Origin: Ottowia testudinis
Lineage (GTDB): Bacteria > Pseudomonadota > Gammaproteobacteria > Burkholderiales > Burkholderiaceae_C
Assembly: GCF_017498525.1 (NCBI RefSeq)
Contig: NZ_CP071796.1
Coordinates: 3,472,001-3,536,000, forward strand
Direction of reading: 5' to 3'
Length of the DNA stretch: 64,000 bases
Below the pieces are notes generated by a model. The model saw only the letters and a list, made by a program, of their open reading frames with translations, was not told where the DNA came from and did no database searches. Position numbers and translations under genes: made by a program. Below, one piece after another: positions 1-10,660 of the stretch. Every line of letters starts with the position of its first letter. Position 1 is the stretch's first letter.

Positions 1-875
1 GCCTTGCTGATGGCATAGGCCACATACACCTTGCCGCCCAGCATTTGGATGTTGAACGGCACCGGGTCGCCGGGGCGCGCGCGGCCGCCGGCGCCGCTGG
101 CGAAGGGGTTGGCAAAACCCTGCGTCGGCACGGGCTGCCACTGCGCGTTGAGCGTGCGGATTTGCGGATCGGCGCCGAAGTCGGCCAGCCACAGCCGGTC
201 CCAGCCGCGCTCGTCGATGCCGGCACCGAAGAACATCTGCCCGCGCGCCGAGCCGTCGTACATGTCCATGGCGGGGCCGTCCACGCGCACCACACCGCCA
301 CCCGGCGCGCGCTCGGTCCAGGCCGTGACGTGGCCCGAATCGGTGACGAAGATGAAGCGCGCCGAGCCGTCCAGCAACTGGCCGCCGGCAGGCTGGTCGC
401 GCACGCGGAACAAGGCGCTGTCCAGCGGCGCGCCGTTGTACAGCACGCCGGTGACCTTGCCCGCGCTGGCGCTGTCGGTGCGGGCGTCGGCGCCCGGAAT
501 GCCCACCTTTTTCAAGCCGTCCTGGAACAGCGTGCGCAGCGCTGGATCGGCCGAGGCCCGCACGTCGCCCACGTACTGCCAGCTGATGCCGCCGGCGCCC
601 ACCCAGAAGTGCCCGCCCGCGCCGGCCGGCCGGATGGCGATGCCCCAGGCGTTGACGAACTCGGGTTCGGTGAACTTGGCCTTGTAGCTGGCCTTGTTGG
701 CCACCAGCGGCGTCATGGCGTAGCGGTTGAAATCGCGGTCATCGCCGCCGCCGCAGGCTGTCAGCAGCCATGGGGTGGCGCCAGCGGCGCCCAGAACGCC
801 GGCCTGGGCCAACAAGCGACGTCGCGTCATGGGCGTGGGGAGCAGGTCGCGATCGGATGAAGAACGGATGGTCAT
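1..875 (-). CDS. TIGR03118-type lipoprotein, 3' end off window
   Basis: Reading the minus strand from an ATG at 875 gives an open frame that runs off the window without a stop. An in-frame ATG at 830 is followed by MTRRRLLAQ, a hydrophobic stretch and LLTAC, which looks like a Tat-like or Sec lipoprotein signal with lipobox Cys. The mature part has a NAWGIAIRP segment and a later GHVTAWTE segment, both typical of the TIGR03118 family of secreted beta-propeller-like proteins of unknown function. The real start could be 830. A Fur-like box lies about 55 nt upstream, so iron control is possible. The family call is by recognition of motifs and the function is unknown. Confidence 0.7.
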   Translation of the reverse strand, partial: MTIRSSSDRDLLPTPMTRRRLLAQAGVLGAAGATPWLLTACGGGDDRDFNRYAMTPLVANKASYKAKFTEPEFVNAWGIAIRPAGAGGHFWVGAGGISWQYVGDVRASADPALRTLFQDGLKKVGIPGADARTDSASAGKVTGVLYNGAPLDSALFRVRDQPAGGQLLDGSARFIFVTDSGHVTAWTERAPGGGVVRVDGPAMDMYDGSARGQMFFGAGIDERGWDRLWLADFGADPQIRTLNAQWQPVPTQGFANPFASGAGGRARPGDPVPFNIQMLGGKVYVAYAISK

Positions 876-927
876 GGTGAGCGTCCCAACAAAAAAATCA
901 AAAGAGCCTTGAGGGCCTGATATTAAT

Positions 928-942
928 TGAGAATCACTCTCA
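928..942. promoter_or_regulatory. candidate Fur box
   Basis: The 15-mer TGAGAATCACTCTCA matches the 7-1-7 Fur consensus TGATAATNATTATCA at all but three positions and is itself nearly palindromic. It sits upstream of the minus-strand lipoprotein gene that starts at 875, an AT-richer island in GC-rich DNA. Assignment is by consensus only. Confidence 0.5.
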
Positions 943-1221
943 TTTTCATTGATGACCTGTGGCGGGACGTTGAGGGACTTGACCGAAAGTGCGGTTGGGC
1001 GGACCGGCGCGGACCCGGCCACCCCGGCCAGCGCCTGCAGGAAGACGTCAAGCTGTTGACCGAGAGGCTGCTTCGGCTACGCGCTGGGCGGCAACGAATA
1101 CACCAGCGCCGGCTGCATGGTGTGGATGGCGGTGCTTTGCTGCGCCGTGGGCAAGGGGCTGAGCCGTCTGATGGGGCGTCGCGGCACCGCCGCGGCCGCT
1201 GGCGGCGGCGCGTTTTTACTC

Positions 1222-1270
1222 TATTTTCGATAGCTGCCCGCGCTTGTCCAGAAAGCGCCAGCCGTCAAAA
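1222..1270 (+). repeat. dispersed palindrome, copy 1
   Basis: This contains TTTCGATAGCTGC, then CGCGCTTGTCC, then AAGCGC, the signature of the repeat family described in the findings. It lies between the lipoprotein gene and queC, and its AAAGCGCCAGCC half is slightly degenerate. Confidence 0.75.
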
Positions 1271-1284
1271 AGCTTCGAAGACGA

Positions 1285-2016
1285 TCAACCCGCGCCGCGC
1301 TCGCCTCGCCAGCGCGCCCAGCCTGCGGCGCGCAGATCACACGCCGGGCACGCGCCGCAGCCGTAGCCCCAGGCGTGGCGCTGCGTGCGGTCACCGGCGT
1401 AGCAGGTGTGCGTGTGTTCGACGATGAGCTGCACCAGCGCGTCGCCGCCGCCTGCCGGGTCGGCGCGCTGGCCGAGGTCGTGCGCCAGCTGCCAGGTGGC
1501 GGCTTTGTCGAGCCACATCAGCGGCGTGTCGATCAGCAGGCGCTGGTCCATGCCCAGCGACAGCGCCACCTGCAGCGCCTTCATGGTGTCGTCGCGGCAA
1601 TCGGGGTAGCCGGAATAGTCGGTCTCGCACACGCCGGTGACCAGCACCGTCAGCCCGCGCCGGTAGGCCAGCGCCGCCGCCAGCGTGAGAAACAGCAGGT
1701 TGCGCCCCGGCACGAAGGTGTTGGGCAGGCCACCCGCCTCCATGCGAAACGCCATGTCGCGCGTAAGCGAGGTCTCGCTGACGCGGCCGAGCACGCCGAC
1801 GTCGAGCACGTGGTCGTCGCCCAGCCGCGCGGCCCAGGCCGGAAACCGCGCGCGCCACTCACGCAGCACCACCCCGCGCTGCGCCAGCTCTACGTGGTGG
1901 CGCTGGCCGTAGTCGAAGCCGATGGTTTCGACGCGCTCGAAGCGGGTCAGCGCATCGGCCAGGCAAGTGGTGGAGTCTTGGCCGCCAGAAAACAGCACGA
2001 GGGCGCGGGTGTGCAT
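1285..2016 (-). CDS. queC: 7-cyano-7-deazaguanine synthase QueC
   Basis: QueC uses ATP to convert 7-carboxy-7-deazaguanine to preQ0 in queuosine biosynthesis. The N-terminus has the PP-loop pyrophosphatase motif [10 protein letters not shown] and is followed by GFDYGQRH. Near the C-terminus are the zinc ligands, a lone Cys (HTCYAGD) followed by CGACPAC. The length of 243 residues is normal. I chose the ATG at 2016 ([12 protein letters not shown]) because it matches the usual family start; an ATG four codons upstream (2028) is also possible and neither has a clear ribosome site. No other que gene is in the window, so it stands alone next to a nitroreductase. Confidence 0.93.
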   Translation of the reverse strand: MHTRALVLFSGGQDSTTCLADALTRFERVETIGFDYGQRHHVELAQRGVVLREWRARFPAWAARLGDDHVLDVGVLGRVSETSLTRDMAFRMEAGGLPNTFVPGRNLLFLTLAAALAYRRGLTVLVTGVCETDYSGYPDCRDDTMKALQVALSLGMDQRLLIDTPLMWLDKAATWQLAHDLGQRADPAGGGDALVQLIVEHTHTCYAGDRTQRHAWGYGCGACPACDLRAAGWARWRGERGAG

Positions 2017-2048
2017 GGTGACATTCAAAAATTTGAGTCAAATCGGGC

Positions 2049-2092
2049 GCCAGCGCTTCAGGGACAAGCGCGAGCAGCTATTGTTTATATAG
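2049..2092 (-). repeat. dispersed palindrome, copy 2
   Basis: CAGCGCTTCAGGGACAAGCG followed by CGAGCAGCTATTG is an inverted-orientation copy. It lies between the start of queC and the end of the nitroreductase gene. Confidence 0.8.
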
Positions 2093-2101
2093 CAACCATG
2101 C

Positions 2102-2728
2102 CTACAGCACCGACAGGTAGCGCGCCACGGCCGGCCTGGCGCGCGGCGGCTTGGCCTTGATCACGGTGCCGACGTTGATGAAGCACAGCGCCTGCTCGTC
2201 GGGCGCCAGATCGAACAGCGCGCGCAACGAGCGCGAAGCCAGTGCCTTGCCGCTGGTCAGCGCGGCGCCAAAGCCGAGCGCGTGCGCCATCAGCAGCATG
2301 TTCTGGATCGCGCAGCCGGCCGAGACGATGCGCTCGTGCGGCTCGATGTCGGCATCGTCATCACGCAGGCGCACCACGGCCAGCCACAGCAGCGGCGCGC
2401 GGAACGCCTTTTCGCGCGCCTGCTCGATCTGTTCGGGCAAGGCCTGGGCGTCGCGCTCAAGCAGCGCGGCGGCAAACGCCTGGCCCAGTCGCGCGCGCGC
2501 GGATGCGGTCACCTGCACGAACCGCCACGGCAGCAGTTCGTGGTGGTCGGGCGCATCGGCCGCCGCGCTCAGAATGAGCTGGGTCTGAGCCGCGTCGGGG
2601 CCTGGCTCGGCCAGGCGCTTGGGCAGGATGGTTTGCCGGGTACGGATCAGCGCTTGCGCCAATTCCACGACTTCGGGCGGGCGCGGTTGGCTCAGCGGCG
2701 CCGAGGGAGCGGATGAAATCATCCCCAA
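2102..2728 (-). CDS. nitroreductase family protein (YdjA-like)
   Basis: This is a 208-residue FMN-dependent nitroreductase-fold protein. The N-terminal half carries the RTRQTILPKR and APDHHELLPWRF segments typical of the short YdjA/NfnB-like branch. The middle has SAGCAIQNMLLMAHALGFGA, the helix that packs under the flavin, and the C-terminus has the family-typical GTVIKAKPP stretch. Members reduce nitro compounds, quinones or unsaturated substrates with NAD(P)H, and the substrate here is unknown. It is divergent from the small gene at 2841. An FNR-like box lies 41 nt upstream of the start, which suggests low-oxygen control. Confidence 0.85.
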   Translation of the reverse strand: MGMISSAPSAPLSQPRPPEVVELAQALIRTRQTILPKRLAEPGPDAAQTQLILSAAADAPDHHELLPWRFVQVTASARARLGQAFAAALLERDAQALPEQIEQAREKAFRAPLLWLAVVRLRDDDADIEPHERIVSAGCAIQNMLLMAHALGFGAALTSGKALASRSLRALFDLAPDEQALCFINVGTVIKAKPPRARPAVARYLSVL

Positions 2729-2768
2729 AGCCTAGCGCATGTGGGCAACAAAGCCGCAAGCATCTGCT

Positions 2769-2782
2769 TTGATCGGCGTCAA
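2769..2782. promoter_or_regulatory. candidate FNR/ANR box
   Basis: TTGATCGGCGTCAA matches the FNR/ANR consensus TTGAT-N4-ATCAA at 9 of 10 specified positions. It lies between the divergent nitroreductase gene (start 2728) and the small gene starting at 2841, so it could serve either. Confidence 0.5.
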
Positions 2783-2840
2783 GCGTTTATTGTGACAAAA
2801 GCGTTAATTTCTTGACTTGCTTTTGGAAGGGAGAAATTCG

Positions 2841-3131
2841 ATGACGCTGGCCAAAACCGAGCAAGGACGCGCCGCCCTGACGCAGCGTGGTCTGCTCAGC
2901 CGCCGTGAACGCCAGATCCTGATCCTGTGCGATGCCAAGCGCACGCTGGACGATCTGATCCGCATGATGGACGTTGACATCGTGCAAGACGTCTCGCGGC
3001 TGGAGGAACAGGGCTTGCTGATGATGATTTCGCCGACGCTGCGCCAGGTGGCCCAGTTCTCCGATACCGGCACCATCGAGTTCATGCCGACCCAGCCTGC
3101 TGGCGTGACCATGACTGCGGCCCTGGCTTGA
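2841..3131 (+). CDS. conserved hypothetical protein, 96 aa
   Basis: The ATG at 2841 is preceded by GGGAG at proper spacing, which decides it over an in-frame upstream start at 2817. The protein is acidic and helical. It has SRRERQILILCDAKRTLDDL followed by RLEEQGLLMMISPTL, which resembles a winged-helix or DprA-C/MarR-like DNA-binding region without a clear catalytic motif. No signal peptide or membrane segment is visible. It sits behind an FNR-like box and is followed convergently by nnrS. I do not recognise a function. Confidence 0.7.
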   Translation: MTLAKTEQGRAALTQRGLLSRRERQILILCDAKRTLDDLIRMMDVDIVQDVSRLEEQGLLMMISPTLRQVAQFSDTGTIEFMPTQPAGVTMTAALA

Positions 3132-3156
3132 GCCGCGGTTTGGCAGCGCGCCGGCG

Positions 3157-4494
3157 TCAGCCCGGCTTGCCGTCGATGCGCGGTTTTCCATACCAACGGG
3201 CGTAGCGCAACGCCCAGGCCATGACGGCGCCGGCCCACCACGCGGCCGCCAGCGTGGTCAGCCACTGCGGCGTGTGTTGCACGGCGGCCATCAGCCGCGC
3301 CAGCACCGCGCCCTGCAAGGCCCAGAAAAGGGCCCACACCAGGTCGTCCGCCACCAGGGCGCGCCCGCTGTGCCCGCAGGACACGCGGGTGACCATGGCC
3401 ACCATGATCGAGCCCAGAAAACCCATGGACAACGCGTGCAGCGCGCCCAGACCCAGCACCGGCTGGCCGGTGGCCAACCACAGCCCCTGCGACAGCGCGC
3501 TGTAGATGAGCGCGATGCCGAACCACACAAACCCGACGTGCAGCATCGCCAGCAGGCGGATCCTCAGGCTTTGCACCAGGCCCCACACCACCGCCAGCCA
3601 GATCAGCACGGCACCGGCAGCAGTCTCGACCACCATCACCAGCAGCGTCCACCAGCGCGGTGGCGGCATGGCCCAGTCGACCCACACGGCCAGCACCTCG
3701 AACGCGGCGATGCCCAGCATCAGCCACAGCACCCAGAAAGGCCGCCAGACCTCGATCATCGGCAGCACGCCAGAGGTGAAAAACGGAATCATCCGGTGCG
3801 CCACCGCCACGAACGTGACCACGATGAAGCCCCACAGCGCCGAGCGCACCCACACCAGCGCCAGCGCGGGGTCGCCGGCGGTCAGCGCCACCCCGGCGCC
3901 TGCCAGGCACAGCACGCCCACCGCGCCGCCCACGCCCACCGCCTGGGCATGCACTCGGTCCGGCACGCTGCTGCCCAGGACGAGGCGCCAGAACAGCATC
4001 ACCGTCCACGTCAACCCCAGCCACGCCGCCGCCAGCCCCACCAGCGCGAGCGCCCTGTTCAGATGAGCGCCGGCCAGCCACAGCAGCCAGCCCATCGCCT
4101 GCAACCCCAGCGGCGCCAGCAGCGGCCGTGCCTCGGGGTGCGGCATGCGCAGCCAGTTCGGCCCCGCCGTGAATAGAAAGCCCGCAAAAAAGAGCGGCAT
4201 GAACCCCAGCACCATCGCTGCCGCGTGCGTGACCGATGGCGGCACCGCGTAGACGATGCCCACCGCCCCGGTGGCGCGATCCACCTGCACCGCCAGCCAC
4301 CAGCCGCTGGCGGCCACCAGCACCAGCATCGCCAGCAGAAAGGCCAGCCGGTGCGGCGCACGCATGAGGTTGGCCAGCCGCCAGGGGCCCACCACCAGCG
4401 GCGCCTTGGGTGGGCGCGGCGGAGCCACGGGCGCGGCGGTGCCGGCGGGAATGCGGCGCGGCGGCGCGGTCGGATCCTGAAGGGGCGCGGTCAT
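3157..4494 (-). CDS. nnrS: NnrS family membrane protein
   Basis: This 445-residue polytopic protein has about twelve hydrophobic helices. The family signature around HAAAMVLGFMPLFFAGFLF and GPNWLRMPHP is present near residues 90-120, and further His residues occur in helices. NnrS proteins are haem- and copper-containing membrane proteins that protect against nitric-oxide-derived stress, often under control of NO-responsive FNR/CRP regulators. The first 35 residues are Pro/Ala-rich and probably disordered. A degenerate FNR/DNR-type site is seen at 4531-4544. No nir or nor genes occur in the window. Confidence 0.88.
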   Translation of the reverse strand: MTAPLQDPTAPPRRIPAGTAAPVAPPRPPKAPLVVGPWRLANLMRAPHRLAFLLAMLVLVAASGWWLAVQVDRATGAVGIVYAVPPSVTHAAAMVLGFMPLFFAGFLFTAGPNWLRMPHPEARPLLAPLGLQAMGWLLWLAGAHLNRALALVGLAAAWLGLTWTVMLFWRLVLGSSVPDRVHAQAVGVGGAVGVLCLAGAGVALTAGDPALALVWVRSALWGFIVVTFVAVAHRMIPFFTSGVLPMIEVWRPFWVLWLMLGIAAFEVLAVWVDWAMPPPRWWTLLVMVVETAAGAVLIWLAVVWGLVQSLRIRLLAMLHVGFVWFGIALIYSALSQGLWLATGQPVLGLGALHALSMGFLGSIMVAMVTRVSCGHSGRALVADDLVWALFWALQGAVLARLMAAVQHTPQWLTTLAAAWWAGAVMAWALRYARWYGKPRIDGKPG

Positions 4495-4530
4495 GGCATG
4501 GGTTGTACCCGCATCGGCGTGCCCGTCTCA

Positions 4531-4544
4531 TTGACCGGGTTCAA
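4531..4544. promoter_or_regulatory. weak FNR/DNR-like site upstream of nnrS
   Basis: TTGACCGGGTTCAA has the FNR half-sites with two mismatches and lies 37 nt upstream of nnrS. It is suggestive only because NnrS is commonly controlled by NO-sensing FNR/CRP proteins. Confidence 0.25.
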
Positions 4545-4603
4545 GCCTCCTGCGGGCTCAAGGTGCGGCGCGCGACCCATCCACGGCCGTTGACAATGCG
4601 GCG

Positions 4604-5860
4604 ATGCCCACCGACACCGTCCCTTCTCCCCGCCCGATCGCCATCGCATGGGCCGGCCTGCTTGCGCTAGCCATCGCCATGGGCATTGGCCGCTTTGCCT
4701 ACACGCCGCTGCTGCCGATGATGCTGCACGACGGCGTCATCGGTCTGGGCGATGCGAGCTGGCTCGCCACCGCCAACTACCTTGGCTACTGGCTGGGTGC
4801 CATCGGTTGCGCGCTGCAGCCAAGCCTGTGGCGCCGCTGGGGCCGCGCACCGCTGGCGCACACGCGCGCGATCCGCGTCGGGCTGGTGGCCACCGTCTTG
4901 CTGACGCTCGGCATGGCACTGCCCTGCCCGGCGGCGTGGGCACTGTGGCGCTTTCTGGCCGGCGTGGCCAGCGCGGTGGTGTTCGTCTATGTCTCCGGCT
5001 GGTGCCTGATGCGGCTTGGCGTTCTGGGGGCGCCGGCGCTGGCGGGCATCATTTACGTGGGGCCGGGGCTCGGCATCGCGGTGAGCGGGTTCGCGGCAAC
5101 GGCAATGGTGGCGCTGGGCGTGCGGGCGGCCACCGGCTGGGCGGTGTTTGGCGTGCTGGCGCTGGCCCTGACGGCGTTGGCGTGGCCCCGGCTGCGCGGC
5201 GTGGTCACGGCGCCACCGCGCCGAGCGGCCGACGCGCATCACCCGCCCTTTCGCGCCGTGGCGGCGTTCACGCTGGCGTACGGACTGGCGGGTTTCGGCT
5301 ACATCATCACCGCGACTTTTTTGCCGGTGATCGCGCGTCAGGCACTGCCGGGCTCGGTCTGGCTCGACCTGTTCTGGCCGATCTTCGGCATCGGCGTCGC
5401 CATGGGCGCGCTGCTCACGGTGCGCCTGCCGATGCGCTGGGATCGCCGTCATCTGCTCATGGCGTGCTACGGCATGCAGGCGACGGGTGTGCTGCTCACG
5501 GTGTGGTGGCCGACGCTGACCGGCTTCGCGCTCGGCAGCCTGTTGCTCGGGGTGCCATTCACGGCCATCACGCTGTTCGCCATGCAGGAAGCGCGGCGCC
5601 TGCGGCCACACAACGCCTCGGCGCTGATCGGCTTGCTGACAGCCGCCTACGGCCTGGGGCAAATCGCCGGGCCGCCCCTGGTGGCCTGGTTGCTGCGGCG
5701 CAGCACCAGCCCATCGGAGGGCTTTGCGTGGTCGTTGGAAACGGCTGCCGCGGCGCTGTTGCTGGGCCTGGCGATCTACGCGCTGCTGGCGCGAAAGCCA
5801 TCGCGCTTGATCGACGCAGAGTGCGCTGGCCAAGAAAAAAGCACCCAGCCTGGGAGCTAA
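4604..5860 (+). CDS. YbfB/YjiJ family MFS transporter
   Basis: This is a 418-residue inner-membrane permease with twelve predicted helices. The first helix region has LAIAMGIGRFAYTPLLPMML, the hallmark of the YbfB/YjiJ branch of the major facilitator superfamily, and the second half has a parallel GFGYIITATFLPVIARQ. The substrate is unknown. It is divergent from nnrS and ends at 5860. Its last codons overlap the terminator of the opposite-strand tRNA gene, so the stop TAA lies in the hairpin stem. Confidence 0.88.
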   Translation: MPTDTVPSPRPIAIAWAGLLALAIAMGIGRFAYTPLLPMMLHDGVIGLGDASWLATANYLGYWLGAIGCALQPSLWRRWGRAPLAHTRAIRVGLVATVLLTLGMALPCPAAWALWRFLAGVASAVVFVYVSGWCLMRLGVLGAPALAGIIYVGPGLGIAVSGFAATAMVALGVRAATGWAVFGVLALALTALAWPRLRGVVTAPPRRAADAHHPPFRAVAAFTLAYGLAGFGYIITATFLPVIARQALPGSVWLDLFWPIFGIGVAMGALLTVRLPMRWDRRHLLMACYGMQATGVLLTVWWPTLTGFALGSLLLGVPFTAITLFAMQEARRLRPHNASALIGLLTAAYGLGQIAGPPLVAWLLRRSTSPSEGFAWSLETAAAALLLGLAIYALLARKPSRLIDAECAGQEKSTQPGS

Positions 5861-5866
5861 GTGCTT
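5835..5866 (-). terminator. rho-independent terminator of tRNA-Val
   Basis: On the minus strand an 11-bp stem (AAGCACTTAGC with GCTGGGTGCTT, two G-U pairs) and a 6-nt loop are followed by six T residues, immediately downstream of tRNA-Val. It overlaps the 3' end of the convergent MFS gene. Confidence 0.85.
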
Positions 5867-5874
5867 GATTTCAT

Positions 5875-5951
5875 TGGTAGGCGCGATTGGACTCGAACCA
5901 ACGACCCCCACCATGTCAAGGTGGTGCTCTAACCAGCTGAGCTACGCGCCT
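5875..5951 (-). tRNA. tRNA-Val (GAC)
   Basis: The 77-nt cloverleaf reads on the minus strand with acceptor stem AGGCGCG/CGCGCCT, D-loop AGCTGGTTA, anticodon stem CCACC/GGTGG with loop TTGACAT (anticodon GAC), T-arm GTTGG-TTCGAGT-CCAAT and an encoded CCA end. It is a single gene with no neighbouring tRNA. Confidence 0.97.
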
Positions 5952-6001
5952 GAGATTCGAAGCGTCGGAGTGTAGCAGATTGCCGAGCGCTTGATCGCGC
6001 A

Positions 6002-8208
<2,207 letters not shown>

Positions 8209-8212
<4 letters not shown>

Positions 8213-9147
8213 GCGGACGCGCCCGAACTGCCCTCTGTCGGCAGCAAAAAGTCGAGCACGACGGCCACCTGGTGGGCCGCCACCAGCGTGGGCGCGTGGC
8301 CGACACCGGCGAACACCTGCACGCGCGGACGCGGCCCGCGCGCGCGCATGGCGTCTGCCGTGCCGGCCGACAACAGGTCGGACTCGGCGCCTCTCAGCAC
8401 CAGCGTCTGAGCGCTCACCCGGTCATAAAGCTGCCACAGCGCGGCCTCGCCTTGAGCGGCCGTCTCTGCCGTGAACAGTGCATAGGGCACCGCGATGGCG
8501 GGGTCGTAGTGCAGGCGCCAAGCGCCGCCGGGCGCCGGGCGCAGCATGGGGCGCGACAGCGCCAGCCATTCGTCGTCGGTGTGCGGCCCGAAGCCGGCCG
8601 AAATCTCGCGCATGCGCGCGGCGGCGTCCTCCACGGTCGCAAAGGTGCCCGGCTTGCCAAGGTACTCGCCAATGCGCTGCAGCGCCGCCCACTCGATGGC
8701 GGGGCCGACATCGTTCAACACCAGCCGGTTGATCGGCGCCGACAGCGGCAACCCGGGCGTGCCCGCAAGCGTGAGACCGATCAGGCCGCCCATGCTGGTG
8801 CCGATCCAGTCCAAGCCGCCAATGGGTGCCTGCGCGTGCAAAGCAGCCAACAGGGCCAGCACGTCGCCAACGTAGGTGGGGAATTGATAGCCCATGGGGT
8901 CTGTCAGCCAGTCGCTGTGGCCACGCCCCACAACGTCGGGGCAGACGACGCGTACCGGCCGGCCCTGGGCGGCGGCCCGCGACAGCAGCGCGCGCGCCAG
9001 CACATCGAAGTCGCGCCCTTGGCGCGACAGCCCATGCGCGCACACCACCAGATGCTCGGCCGTCTCGTCACCCCAACACCAGTACGCCATGCGATGGCCC
9101 GCGCCACCATCCGGGCAGTGGACGTGGCGAAGGACAGGTTCCGTCAT
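8209..9147 (-). CDS. alpha/beta hydrolase
   Basis: This is a 312-residue alpha/beta-hydrolase. It has an oxyanion region (VCAHGLSRQGRDF), CPDVVGRGHSDW, the nucleophile elbow GTSMGG with catalytic Ser, and a C-terminal GVGHAP carrying the catalytic His. The substrate is unknown, and esters or peptides are typical for the family. It lies directly upstream of relA with a 4-nt ATGA overlap, so the two are probably one transcript. I see no signal peptide. Confidence 0.88.
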
Positions 9148-9250
9148 GTGATGGCTCTCAGAAAACTGGCGGGGTGTTACCGGCCAAGGTCATGGTAATT
9201 CAAACCGCACTCAAGAAGCATCGGCAGGCAGGCCACCGCCGAATTTACTA

Positions 9251-9300
9251 TAAAAAACATAGCTGCTCACGCTTATTGATCAAGCGCTGCTGGCCTGTTT
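9251..9300 (+). repeat. dispersed palindrome, copy 3
   Basis: CATAGCTGCTCACGCTTATT followed by GATCAAGCGCTGCTGGCC is a forward-orientation copy. It lies in the 178-nt gap between the alpha/beta hydrolase and the SIMPL gene. Confidence 0.8.
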
Positions 9301-9325
9301 GATTGATATTGATGCGGCAGTGTGA

Positions 9326-10057
9326 TCAGCGCGCCTGCACCGAACCCGACACCGTGACCTGCACCACGCTCTTGCCCGGTTCGACCGGCACCGGCGCGTC
9401 CGCCGCCATGGCCATGCCCGCCTTCGCGGCGCCGTACATCCGCGGCTGGAAGCCCGCATCGTCACTGCTGACGGTGACGTCGCGCAGCGTGTAGCCAGCA
9501 AACCCGAAGGCCTTGACGATCTCGGCCGCCCTCGCCTTGAAACGCTCGATGGCCAGGGCCTGCGCTTCGCCTTCGACCTTGGCGCGCTGCTCGCGGCTGA
9601 GGCCGAAGGACACGTTGCCGATGGTCATGCTGGATGCGCGCGCCGCGGCCTGGGTGATGCGGGCGAAATCGCGCCCTTCCAGGATCAGCTCGGCACGGCC
9701 CTGCCAACCGCTGATCTTGTTGTCACGGCCGTAGCGCGGGTGAATGCTGAAATCGCCGGTGCGCACGTCCATCTGGCCCGGTTGGGCGGCCGACTTGATC
9801 TGCGCCAGCGCGGCATCGAGCGCTTTGCGCAACTCTGCCTGCACGCTGGCGGCATCCGCGCCCTCGCGCGAGGTGCTGAGCGACAGCGTCAGCAAGTCCT
9901 GCTGCACCTCGACCTGACCATTGGCCGTCAACTGCAATACGTTCTGCGGCGGGGCGAAGGTCATGGCGGGTGTGGCAGCGGGTTGAGCGTGGACAGCGGC
10001 GGTGAGAAGCAAGGCCGACAGCGCGGCAGCCACGGGTTTGAAAAAGCGTGCGTTCAT
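9326..10057 (-). CDS. SIMPL domain-containing (DUF541) periplasmic protein
   Basis: The ATG at 10057 gives MNARFFKPVAAALSALLL, a Sec signal peptide with cleavage near VHAQP, and was preferred over an upstream ATG at 10084 for that reason. The mature part has the SIMPL/DUF541 pattern LQLTANGQVEVQQDLLTLSL, then DVRTGDFSIHPRY and later GFAGYTLRDVTV. Family members (BP26/YggE-like) form periplasmic oligomers implicated in oxidative stress, but the biochemical role is unclear. It is a single gene, convergent with nothing close and followed by a repeat. Confidence 0.88.
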   Translation of the reverse strand: MNARFFKPVAAALSALLLTAAVHAQPAATPAMTFAPPQNVLQLTANGQVEVQQDLLTLSLSTSREGADAASVQAELRKALDAALAQIKSAAQPGQMDVRTGDFSIHPRYGRDNKISGWQGRAELILEGRDFARITQAAARASSMTIGNVSFGLSREQRAKVEGEAQALAIERFKARAAEIVKAFGFAGYTLRDVTVSSDDAGFQPRMYGAAKAGMAMAADAPVPVEPGKSVVQVTVSGSVQAR

Positions 10058-10176
10058 GAGAAAAACAGAGTTCGTGACGCCCATTTGACGCCTGACCCCA
10101 TCATGGCACGCCGGCCGTCAAGGGCCTGTCGGACAACGGCCAAAACGGCCGTACCCCCAGGCGAACGCACGGCGGG

Positions 10177-10500
10177 TTAGCGCTGACCGAGGTGCGTGCC
10201 GCGCACCGGCGCTTCGGCGTCCGGGCGCAGGGCGGCGCGCCGGATCTGATCGCGCAACTGCTGCCGCTGCTCAGAATTGAGACGCCGCTCCTCCGCCGCG
10301 GCGCCATCCCGCTGGCGATGCATGGCATCGACCGCCTGCCACAACGGGCTGCGCGACATTGAGGTATCGGGCGGACCTGCTTGCGCCGCGGTGCTCAGCC
10401 CCACGTCGGCCGACTCAGCACTGGGTTGCGCCAGCGCCAGCATGGGCCACATGGCGGCACCCAGACTGATCAACAACGGTGGTAAGCGATTCGTATCCAT
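10177..10500 (-). CDS. small secreted hypothetical protein
   Basis: This is a 107-residue protein with an N-terminal hydrophobic segment ending in ALAQP, a likely signal peptide. The rest is charged and helical, rich in Gln and Arg (EERRLNSEQRQQLRDQIRRA), and ends HLGQR. No family is recognised. It is divergently placed 160 nt from ompR, so the two may share a regulatory region. Similar short charged periplasmic proteins sit next to envelope regulators in related bacteria, but that link is inference. Confidence 0.6.
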   Translation of the reverse strand: MDTNRLPPLLISLGAAMWPMLALAQPSAESADVGLSTAAQAGPPDTSMSRSPLWQAVDAMHRQRDGAAAEERRLNSEQRQQLRDQIRRAALRPDAEAPVRGTHLGQR

Positions 10501-10660
10501 GGCACGAACAACGATCGCACAGTTGAGCGTATGCGTCCTTCAGATTGCCCCACGACGGGGCAACAGATGTAACACTGTGAAAGCCGGCCGGGGTAAACCC
10601 GGATTCGTGGACACTTCGAGGCCACAATGCCTCTGTTACAAATACGACAGAAGGGTGTTG

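Larger units (their letters stand above)
876..1284. other. 409-nt intergenic region
   Basis: Apart from the Fur-like box (928-942) and one copy of the dispersed palindrome (1222-1270), no convincing gene is present. A plus-strand stretch at about 1060-1232 reads GCFGYALGGNEYTSAG and then a hydrophobic segment, ending at a TAG supplied by the palindrome. It has no clear start or ribosome site and may be the remnant of a small membrane protein gene. Confidence 0.4.

Noticed and set aside
927-1427. Plus-strand 166-residue open frame after the Fur box
   Set aside because: It is Arg/Ala-rich, lacks a ribosome site and overlaps the 3' end of queC. The more protein-like GCFGYALGG frame within it lacks a start.
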